Below are positions 30,200 through 36,534 of a DNA stretch of 36,534 nucleotides, one piece after another. A program made the position numbers and the translations under genes. The DNA lies in assembly GCA_034660015.1 (NCBI GenBank), contig JAYEII010000067.1, positions 1 through 36,534 on the forward strand, given 5' to 3'. The notes under the pieces are model-generated. The model did not search any database and was not told where the DNA came from. It was given only the letters and a program-made list of their open reading frames with translations. Each line of letters begins with the position of its first letter. The stretch's first letter is position 1. The stretch comes from QEXZ01 sp034660015. GTDB lineage: Archaea; Halobacteriota; Syntropharchaeia; Alkanophagales; Methanospirareceae.

Positions 30200-32290
30200 T
30201 TACCTTATATCAAACGTCTTCCTCTTCTTAAATTCTTCCTGCTTGCCTCTGTTCCATTGGTTTACCGGACGCAGATAACCCACTACACGTGAATATACCT
30301 CCGTCTCCGCACCACACTCCGGGCAGGCATAATGCTCACCTGCTATATAGCCATGCGCGGGGCAAACAGAAAAGGTCGGCGTGAAGGTAAAGTAAGGCAA
30401 GTGATAGAGCTCGCAGATTTTCCTGATTAACGCTTTCAGTGTGTTAGGGTCGCTGACACGCTCTCCGGCAAAAATGTGTACGACGGTGCCTCCTGTGTAC
30501 TTTGTCTGTATTTCATCCTGCAAGTCCAGCGCCTCGAAGACGTCATCCGTATAATTTACCGGTAGTTGCGTGGAATTAGTATAAAATGGCTCTGCACCCT
30601 TCTTCCAGTCCTCTTCATTAGCACATATTATCTTCGGATTGCTCTCCTTATCCTTTTTTGCAAGCCGGTAAGAAGTCCCCTCCGCAGGCGTTGCCTCCAG
30701 ATTATAGTTATTCCCAGTTTCTTCCTGAAATTCTAATAATTTATCACGCATAAAATCTAACACCCGTGAGGTAAACACTCTGGACTTTTCCGATGCGATA
30801 TTCTCTCCAAACATATTCAAGCAGGCTTCATTCATACCCACCAAACCAATCGTGGAGAAATGATTCTTCCAGTACTCACCAAAACGCTCTTTTACGCCTC
30901 TTAAATAATATTTCGTGTACGGATAGAGATTCTTTTCCATAAAGTTCTCTAAAACCTTCCTCTTTATTTCCAGGCTCTCCTCCGCCAGAACCATCAACCG
31001 CTCTAAAGCCATGATAAAGTCTTCTTCGTCCCTCGCGGAATATCCAAGTCTTGGCATGTTAATCGTGACCACACCGATAGAGCCCGTTAACGGACTCGAC
31101 CCGAAAAGACCGCCTCCTCTTCTCTCTAACTCTCTGTTATCTATTCGCAACCGGCAGCACATGCTTCGGGCATCTTCGGGATTCATATCAGAATTTATAA
31201 AGTTAGAGAAGTAAGGCACGCCGTATTTAGCGGTAACTTGCCACAAAACGTCCAGATTAGGGTTCGCCCAGTCGAAATCCTTCGTAATATTGTAAGTGGG
31301 GATAGGAAAAGTAAATACCCTGCCTTTGGCATCTCCCTCTCCCATTACTTCTAAAAGTGCCCGATTAAACATTTCCATCTCGTCCTTGAAGTCATTATAC
31401 GTTTCTTTTTGCGGAACTCCACCAATGACGACACTCTGGTTGGCGTAGTACTCGGGAACGGTCAGGTCTAAAGTGATGTTGGTGAATGGTGCTTGAAATC
31501 CAACCCTGGTGGGAACGTTCACGTTAAATACAAACTCCTGCAATGCCTGCTTCACTTCTTCATAGCCCAATCCATCTGCTCGTATAAAAGGTGCAAGCAA
31601 GGTATCAAAATTGGAGAACGCCTGAGCGCCCGCAGCCTCTCCCTGTAGCGAATAAAAGAAATTTACTGCCTGCCCTAATGCAGAACGGAAATGTTTAGCG
31701 GGTTCACTTTCTACTTTTCCCGGCGCTCCCCTGAAACCCTCTACCAACAAATCAAAAAGGTCCCAGCCGACACAATAAACCGAGAGAATGTTCAAATCGT
31801 GTATATGAAAATCGCCATTTAAATGCGCCTGTCTTACTTCTGACGGGTAGATTTTAATTAACCAGTAGGTTTTGCTGATTTCCGAAGAGATATAATTGTT
31901 TAACCCCTGTAAAGAGAAGGTCATATTGCTATTTTCATTAACCTGCCAGTCAAGCTTCTCCAGGTATTGGTCAACCATGTCAACGTCTGCTTTTGCCGTT
32001 ATCTCCCTGATTCCCGCATGTTGCTCTCGATAAATAATATACCCCCTGGCGGTTTTGCGATAAGGGGAAGATAACAAAACCTCCTCAACCACGTCTTGAA
32101 TCCCTTCTACAGTAGGTATCCTGTGCGGGATTGCCTGCTGCGCCAAATTCAATACCTTAAGGGTCAATTTCCGCGCGATTTTATGATCAAACTCGCCTGT
32201 TGCTGCACCTGCTTTTGCAATCGCATCTGCAATCTTCTTAGAATCAAATCTTACTACCCTGCCATCCCTTTTTCTTATCTTCTTAAACAC
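30200..32290 (-). CDS. nrdD: Anaerobic ribonucleoside-triphosphate reductase
   Basis: A 696-residue class III reductase. The N-terminal ATP-cone (MFKKIRKRDGRVVRFDSKKI) is the allosteric activity site. The central radical barrel has SMCCRLRIDNRELERRGGGL. The C-terminal zinc site is CPAHGYIAGEHYACPECGAE, and the glycyl-radical site is RVVGYLRPVNQWNRG (Gly near residue 672). It makes deoxynucleotides under anoxia. The start is GTG 32290 with AAGGAGGG before it. The upstream leader contains two AAGGAGGG sites and a repeat with a TATA-like block. Confidence 0.95.
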   Translation of the reverse strand: MFKKIRKRDGRVVRFDSKKIADAIAKAGAATGEFDHKIARKLTLKVLNLAQQAIPHRIPTVEGIQDVVEEVLLSSPYRKTARGYIIYREQHAGIREITAKADVDMVDQYLEKLDWQVNENSNMTFSLQGLNNYISSEISKTYWLIKIYPSEVRQAHLNGDFHIHDLNILSVYCVGWDLFDLLVEGFRGAPGKVESEPAKHFRSALGQAVNFFYSLQGEAAGAQAFSNFDTLLAPFIRADGLGYEEVKQALQEFVFNVNVPTRVGFQAPFTNITLDLTVPEYYANQSVVIGGVPQKETYNDFKDEMEMFNRALLEVMGEGDAKGRVFTFPIPTYNITKDFDWANPNLDVLWQVTAKYGVPYFSNFINSDMNPEDARSMCCRLRIDNRELERRGGGLFGSSPLTGSIGVVTINMPRLGYSARDEEDFIMALERLMVLAEESLEIKRKVLENFMEKNLYPYTKYYLRGVKERFGEYWKNHFSTIGLVGMNEACLNMFGENIASEKSRVFTSRVLDFMRDKLLEFQEETGNNYNLEATPAEGTSYRLAKKDKESNPKIICANEEDWKKGAEPFYTNSTQLPVNYTDDVFEALDLQDEIQTKYTGGTVVHIFAGERVSDPNTLKALIRKICELYHLPYFTFTPTFSVCPAHGYIAGEHYACPECGAETEVYSRVVGYLRPVNQWNRGKQEEFKKRKTFDIR

Positions 32291-32359
32291 GTCCCTTTAC
32301 CCTCCTTATACGCTCAATCCCTCCTTAAGAGCCCACTCCTTTTTTCTTTCTTGTTGTAT

Positions 32360-32442
32360 ATACCATATAACTTGCTTCTATTTAAGGCATGGATTTACAC
32401 AGATTTTTTCTTGTGTTAATCTCGTGAATTCTCGTGGTTTAT
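32360..32442 (-). repeat. TATA-ended repeat-like copy upstream of nrdD
   Basis: On the minus strand: AACCACGAGAATTCACGAGA, TTAACACAAG, AAAAATCTGTGTAAATCC, then CTTAAATAGAAGCAAGTTAT and a TATA-like block ATGGTATATAC. It is a shortened copy, about 80-100 bp, and lies before nrdD in promoter position. It mixes words of the 29340 repeat with the TATA-ended family. The rest of the gap up to 32546 is AT-rich with no gene seen. Confidence 0.6.
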
Positions 32443-32546
32443 TAATAGGAAATTATCTTTATCGGGAAAATCAGAAATATGCATCTTTATCTATATATCA
32501 TCTCCAAAATTATACCAAGAAAAATCTATTGATAATTGGTACTACT

Positions 32547-32555
32547 ATTTAAATA
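32547..32555 (+). promoter_or_regulatory. TATA box of the cytosolic FmdE gene
   Basis: CTATTTAAATAAAAG around 32546-32558 lies about 40-50 bases before the FmdE start and resembles the palindromic TATA element of the secreted FmdE gene. A similar promoter could mean shared control, but AT-rich boxes of this form are common in archaea. Confidence 0.45.
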
Positions 32556-32595
32556 AAAGTATATTTAGACAAAACTAACATCTATAATTAGTGTG

Positions 32596-33336
32596 ATGAG
32601 AATGGTAGAAGAAAAGGAAAGGGAGGGCTCTATTAGGGGAGAAATCGAGAGCTTAGTTGAAGCAGAAAATCTCAGAGGCTTGCTCTATAAAGCGGGCGAG
32701 TTGCATGGGCATCTATGCAGTCATCTGGCATACGGGGTGAAGGCGGGCTATATTGCAATGCGAGAATTGGGTGTAAAGAGCAAGGGTATGGAGGACGTAA
32801 TCGCAATTATTGAGACTAATAACTGTTTCAGTGACGGCGTTCAAATGGTTACTGGCTGTTCCTTTGGGAACAATGCTCTGATCTACCGAGATTTCGGCAA
32901 GACCGCGGTGACCGTGGCGAAAAGGGATGGAGCCGCTGTGAGAATAGCTTTAAATCCCAATTTTGAGGATTCCCGTGAAAAAGAGTATCCCGAAGCATAT
33001 AAACTCTTCGATAAGATTGTTGCCAAGCGCGAAAAGGCAACACCAGAGGAGTATAAAAGATTGATGCATCTATTTGCAGAAAAGGCAACTGAGGAGTTGG
33101 ATAGACCGGCGGATGAAATGTTCATAACAAAACGTCTGAAAATTATAGTGCCCAAATACGCACCCATATTTGATTCGGTGAGATGCTCGATTTGTGGAGA
33201 GAACATAATGAAAAGCCGAGCTGTAAGCCATAACGGAGAACATTTTTGCATCCCATGCTCCTGCCGGGGATACTATCAGATGGACGGGTATGGCATTTCC
33301 GTTCAGGAAGGAGGTGTTAAAGGAAATGAAGAATAA
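32596..33336 (+). CDS. Cytosolic FmdE-domain protein with C-terminal zinc finger
   Basis: A protein of about 246 residues. The FmdE core has AGELHGHLCSHLAYGVKAG (about 42-60), IIETNNCFSDGVQMVTGCSF (conserved Cys), and DFGKTAVTVAKRDG. The C-terminal region holds a C-x2-C...C-x-C type zinc finger (RCSICGENI, then FCIPCSCRGYY). FmdE proteins accompany formylmethanofuran dehydrogenase and bind metal; the reaction is unproven. It overlaps the first gene of the ABC importer by 11 bases, so the products probably work together, perhaps in metal uptake or sensing. ATG 32596 and GTG 32593 are adjacent possible starts. Confidence 0.8.
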   Translation: MRMVEEKEREGSIRGEIESLVEAENLRGLLYKAGELHGHLCSHLAYGVKAGYIAMRELGVKSKGMEDVIAIIETNNCFSDGVQMVTGCSFGNNALIYRDFGKTAVTVAKRDGAAVRIALNPNFEDSREKEYPEAYKLFDKIVAKREKATPEEYKRLMHLFAEKATEELDRPADEMFITKRLKIIVPKYAPIFDSVRCSICGENIMKSRAVSHNGEHFCIPCSCRGYYQMDGYGISVQEGGVKGNEE

Positions 33337-35050
33337 ACATAAACATAAACATAAACATATCTCAAGTGTAACAATAGTGTCAATTTTAGTGGTCTCTTTA
33401 TTAATGGGCCCATCCATCGCCAGCGCAGGTTCTGAAACCGCAAAAGCAGGAGAGGTAATATATACAATTGCTGATCCCACTGGTGATTGGGGCTATCCCT
33501 CTCCTCACGGACACTATCCACGTGGTCCTGGATACGTAAGGATGAGCTTCATCTTTGACACTTTGGTATGGAAGGACACACAAGGTTTCGTGCCCGCACT
33601 TGCCACCGATTGGGAGTACCTCGAAGATGAAAATGCGTATCTTTTCCATCTGCGTAAAGACGTTATCTGGCACGATGGCGAGAAGTTTACGGCTGAAGAT
33701 GTCGCTTTTACCTTCAATTATGTTAAGGAACACCCCAGTTGGTGGGTGGACCTTAAATCAGTAAAGCAGGTTGAGGTACTTGACGAATATACCGTAAAAA
33801 TCTACTTGACGGAGCCGTACGCACCTTTCCTTAACGACGATGCAGGCACATTAGCCATCCTTCCAAAACATATATGGCAGGATGTCAAAAATCCAAGCGA
33901 ATTTCTAAACGAGGAAGCGCTGATAGGTACCGGACCATTCAAGCTCGTTGATTACAGCAAAACACATGGCACCTACCTCTATGAAGCCTACGAAGATTAC
34001 TATCAGGGAAAGCCAGAGATAGACCGACTAAAATTTGTAAAGATCAGCGAGGAGATGGCTTCTACGGCATTAATGAGTGGAGAAGTCAACGCTACTGCTA
34101 TCCCACCGGAAACCGAGGTGGAGGTTAACGGGAAGGGCTTCACGGTAATAAACCAATCCGGGGACTGGAATGCGAAGCTAATGATAAATCACGAAAAAGA
34201 GCCCATGTCTTCTAAAGAGTTCAGACATGCCCTTGCCTATGCAATAAACAGGGATGAACTGGTGGAAATCGCACAACGGGGTCATGCAATTCGAGGAAGC
34301 CCCGGGCTGCTTTCTCCTAACAGCCCCTATTACAATCCCAACATTGTAAAATATGAATACAATCCACAGCGTGCAAAGGATATTTTGGAAAGCCAGGGAT
34401 ACCAACTGAAAGACGGTTACTACTGGAAAAAAGGGGAAATACTCGAACTCGAACTTATAACGGCTCCGCGTATGGGTTTTGAACGTGTCGCGGAGATAAT
34501 TGCGCGACAGTTGGGGGAAGCAGGGATAAAAGTCAGCGTCAGAAGCCTTGAATGGAAAACCCTTGATTCCAGGGTCATAAGTCAGCAATTTGATTTGGCT
34601 ATAAGCGGTCATGGTGGAATCGGTGGCGACCCATCAATTCTGAACAAAGTAATTCTCGGCAAGTTCGGCTACAGTGCGAATTACACCAAAAATGAGTCCT
34701 TGAACCAGTTGCTCGAAGCACATTTGCATGAGATGGACGAGGAAAAGAGGAAAGAGATAGTGCATAAAATTCAGAAGATATACGCAGAGGAGCTCCCCGC
34801 TCTAACTCTTTACTACCCGACGTGGTACTGGGGACATGACGGTCGCGTTGACATTTATTACACCATGGGCGGTATTGCAAGGGGCATTCCCATCCCTCTG
34901 AACACGCTGGCTTTTATGGAATACCAAGCAAAGGTAAAGGCTCCAGCACCCACAGCCACGGAAGCACCGATACCGGGATTTGAACCCGCAATTTCGCTAC
35001 TTGTGCTAATTACGGTAGCGTATCTGATAAAAAGACGAAGAAAGCATTGA
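33326..35050 (+). CDS. Peptide/nickel-type ABC substrate-binding protein, surface-anchored
   Basis: A protein of about 574 residues of the SBP family 5 (DppA/OppA/NikA). A signal peptide begins with MKNKHKHKHKHISS and a hydrophobic core (VTIVSILVVSLLMG), cleaved near ASAG. Family motifs include VRMSFIFDTLVW-like YVRMSFIFDTL, HLRKDVIWHDGEKFTAEDVA, LIGTGPFKLV and a late RHALAYAINRDEL. The C-terminus has a Pro/Ala linker, PGFEPAISLLVLITVAYLIK and RRRK, a PGF-CTERM anchor. AAGGAGGTG at 33308-33316 fixes the start. A His/Lys repeat in the signal n-region is encoded by four AAACAT units. The substrate, an oligopeptide or metal chelate, is not known. Confidence 0.88.
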   Translation: MKNKHKHKHKHISSVTIVSILVVSLLMGPSIASAGSETAKAGEVIYTIADPTGDWGYPSPHGHYPRGPGYVRMSFIFDTLVWKDTQGFVPALATDWEYLEDENAYLFHLRKDVIWHDGEKFTAEDVAFTFNYVKEHPSWWVDLKSVKQVEVLDEYTVKIYLTEPYAPFLNDDAGTLAILPKHIWQDVKNPSEFLNEEALIGTGPFKLVDYSKTHGTYLYEAYEDYYQGKPEIDRLKFVKISEEMASTALMSGEVNATAIPPETEVEVNGKGFTVINQSGDWNAKLMINHEKEPMSSKEFRHALAYAINRDELVEIAQRGHAIRGSPGLLSPNSPYYNPNIVKYEYNPQRAKDILESQGYQLKDGYYWKKGEILELELITAPRMGFERVAEIIARQLGEAGIKVSVRSLEWKTLDSRVISQQFDLAISGHGGIGGDPSILNKVILGKFGYSANYTKNESLNQLLEAHLHEMDEEKRKEIVHKIQKIYAEELPALTLYYPTWYWGHDGRVDIYYTMGGIARGIPIPLNTLAFMEYQAKVKAPAPTATEAPIPGFEPAISLLVLITVAYLIKRRRKH

Positions 35051-35059
35051 CCACAAAAA

Positions 35060-36043
35060 ATGAAGACGGCAAAAATTAGTACCTATGCAATAGCCTTCCT
35101 CATAATACTATCCCTGAATTTTTTACTCCCCAGGATGATGCCGGGCGACCCGCTTACCGCCATCTGTGGCGAAGAAGCCCTTATAGAGATGACGCCGGAG
35201 CTGAGAACCGAGCTTATGCATCGCTTTGCTTTGGATGAACCACTCGGAAAACAATTCTTCGTTTATTTAGCCGGCATTGTGCGTGGTGATTTTGGATACT
35301 CCTACTACTATAACGCTCCGGTATTGGAAGTAGTTCTTGAAGCGCTCCCCTGGACCCTGCTTCTCCTTGGCTCATCGCTCGTACTTTCCACTTTACTGAG
35401 CATAATTATGGGGATAGAATCAGGCTGGAGACGTGGTAGAAACAGTGATAAATCCTTGCTCACCACAACCATGATTATGAACGGCTTTCCTAACTTCTTC
35501 ATCGGCATTGTTCTGCTTCTATTATTTGGCGTTTATCTCGGTTTTCTACCGCTTCAGGGCGCCAAAACCCCTTATTCCGGTCTATCCGGTCTAAATCTTA
35601 TGCTTGATATAGCAAGGCACCTTGTCTTACCTCTTACCGCGTTGACCTTGTCGCAGATCCCCAGTTCTTATCTCCTGATGAGGAATACGATGATAACCAC
35701 GCTAAAAGAGCCTTTTGTCCTGACGGCAAAAGCAAAAGGTCTATCCGAGGCGTCAGTAAGGTATAAACACGCGGGTAGAAATGCAATACTCCCGATTGTC
35801 ACCACGACAGGTGTAAGAGTAGGAATTATCGTTACAGGTGCACTTTTCATTGAAATGATTTTCTCCTATCCCGGTGTGGGACTTTTGATATATAACTCGC
35901 TGTTCATGCGTGATTATCCGATTTTACAGGGCGCTTTCTTCATTGTAACGGTTTTTGTCATAGTTGCCAACTTTGTCGTTGATTTACTGTATACAAAAAT
36001 CGACCCGAGAATAAGGATAGATGGAATAGAACATGCACATTAA
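35060..36043 (+). CDS. ABC transporter permease, DppB/NikB-like
   Basis: A 327-residue binding-protein-dependent permease with six hydrophobic segments (ISTYAIAFLIILSLNFLLP and following). The family motif is near LTAKAKGLSEASVRYKHAGR (the EAA loop contacting the ATPase). The opening PGDPLTAICG and the LMRNTMITTLKEPFV block are typical of DppB/NikB. It lies nine bases after the binding-protein gene and its stop overlaps the next permease by 11 bases, so one operon encodes the importer. The ATPase subunits lie beyond the window. Confidence 0.9.
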   Translation: MKTAKISTYAIAFLIILSLNFLLPRMMPGDPLTAICGEEALIEMTPELRTELMHRFALDEPLGKQFFVYLAGIVRGDFGYSYYYNAPVLEVVLEALPWTLLLLGSSLVLSTLLSIIMGIESGWRRGRNSDKSLLTTTMIMNGFPNFFIGIVLLLLFGVYLGFLPLQGAKTPYSGLSGLNLMLDIARHLVLPLTALTLSQIPSSYLLMRNTMITTLKEPFVLTAKAKGLSEASVRYKHAGRNAILPIVTTTGVRVGIIVTGALFIEMIFSYPGVGLLIYNSLFMRDYPILQGAFFIVTVFVIVANFVVDLLYTKIDPRIRIDGIEHAH

Positions 36044-36534
36044 TTACTGGAAAGAACTGAAAAAGAACTCCTTTGGAAAGATCGGGTTAGCTATGCTCAT
36101 CTTAGTAGTCATTATCGCGGGGTCGTTTCCTCTCCTTACTCGCTATGACCCGGGTGAGCCAAGCCACTCAGCCTTTAAACCTCCTTCCAGCGAGCATTGG
36201 TTGGGGACAAACGATGTAGGACAGGATATTTGGAGTCGTCTCATATACGGTGCGAGAAACTCACTCTTAGTGGCTTTAGGTGTGGGTCTGTTCACAACGC
36301 TTATCAGTACGGTTGCCGGCGCATCAGTTGCTTTGGTCGGCGGATTATACGAGCGAATAATGATGAGAGCGGTAGATGCCCTCATTGCGATTCCCGCATT
36401 CATTGTAATCATTTTGGTCGCAGCCTACGTCCTACCGAATGTTTGGACACTTATCTTTCTCATTTCTATCTTAACATGGCAGGGAGGAGCGAGACTGGTA
36501 AGAGCTCAAACGCTATCACTTAAGGAAAGAATGC
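36033..36534 (+). CDS. ABC transporter permease, DppC/NikC-like, 5' part
   Basis: This gene runs off the window. The frame from ATG 36033 reads MHINYWKELKKNSFGKIGLA, LTRYDPGEPSHSAFKPPSSE, HWLGTNDVGQDIWSRLIYGA and LLVALGVGLFTTLISTVAGA, typical of DppC/NikC. It overlaps the stop of the first permease by 11 bases. At least three hydrophobic segments are visible in the 167 residues present. Confidence 0.9.
   Translation, partial: MHINYWKELKKNSFGKIGLAMLILVVIIAGSFPLLTRYDPGEPSHSAFKPPSSEHWLGTNDVGQDIWSRLIYGARNSLLVALGVGLFTTLISTVAGASVALVGGLYERIMMRAVDALIAIPAFIVIILVAAYVLPNVWTLIFLISILTWQGGARLVRAQTLSLKERM

Noticed and set aside
32315..32335. Possible leader peptide (TTG AGC GTA TAA) before nrdD
   Set aside because: Only three codons and the ribosome site is too close; more likely a duplicated AAGGAGGG by chance.

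Overview
The window is a piece of an archaeal genome, most likely a methanogen-related euryarchaeote and plausibly close to the ANME-1/Syntrophoarchaeia lineages; the exact lineage is an inference. The evidence is an F420-dependent methylenetetrahydromethanopterin dehydrogenase (mtd), a probable H4MPT glutamate ligase (mptN), two FmdE-domain proteins, archaeal GltX and GatB, S19e next to PDCD5, archaeal phosphopantoate-beta-alanine ligase, KEOPS Cgi121, PGF-CTERM-type surface anchors, TATA boxes with leaderless starts, and a tRNA with a bulge-helix-bulge intron. One 100-base run of N (7293-7392) is a scaffold gap, and the first and last genes are cut by the window edges.

Layout. 1-3377: 3' end of a beta-CASP ribonuclease, a repeat, an intron-containing tRNA-Gly, a membrane-anchored winged-helix regulator, two small membrane or exported genes (one needing a -1 frameshift) and a DUF2124 gene. 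3480-8000 is an accessory stretch: a PD-(D/E)XK nuclease-like gene between two attC-like direct repeats, a calycin-like unknown and a DUF6398 gene, a phospholipase D-like gene running into the gap, and a RelE/RelB-type toxin-antitoxin pair. 8050-13100: mptN, a tandem pair of paralogous radical SAM genes, a GNAT acetyltransferase, an ECF S-component-like membrane protein and a SPASM-type radical SAM gene. 13150-14900: a 52-residue hydrophobic ORF and a secreted FmdE protein. 15130-20600: gltX, a Fic gene beside a decayed VapBC pair, mtd with a hairpin terminator, DUF1616 and DUF457-like membrane proteins, and tRNA-Val. 20870-29310: an SDH-type Clp-fold protease with a coupled 59-residue ORF, the rps19e-PDCD5-PPS operon, gatB, an FMN split-barrel protein, SppA, Cgi121, a Nudix hydrolase, and an overlapping 2H-phosphoesterase/metallophosphoesterase pair. 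29490-36534: the nrdD-nrdG anaerobic ribonucleotide reductase, then a cytosolic FmdE protein overlapping a peptide/nickel-type ABC importer that runs off the window.

The strongest unexplained structure is non-coding. A dispersed repeat of about 110-170 bp, made of degenerate acaCAGATTAA/CTGCGTAAAT words and closed at one end by a conserved TATACTTTATATACA promoter-like block, occurs many times, often just upstream of genes and often with neighbouring stop codons lying in its ends. A separate 38-bp hairpin element has two perfectly identical inverted copies 15.5 kb apart and relatives after gltX and, remarkably, inside the tRNA-Gly intron. Other leads are the attC-like cassette at 3488-4602, the T TTA AAT slippery site at 2565, the duplicated radical SAM pair, the FmdE/ABC transporter set and the VapBC remnant.
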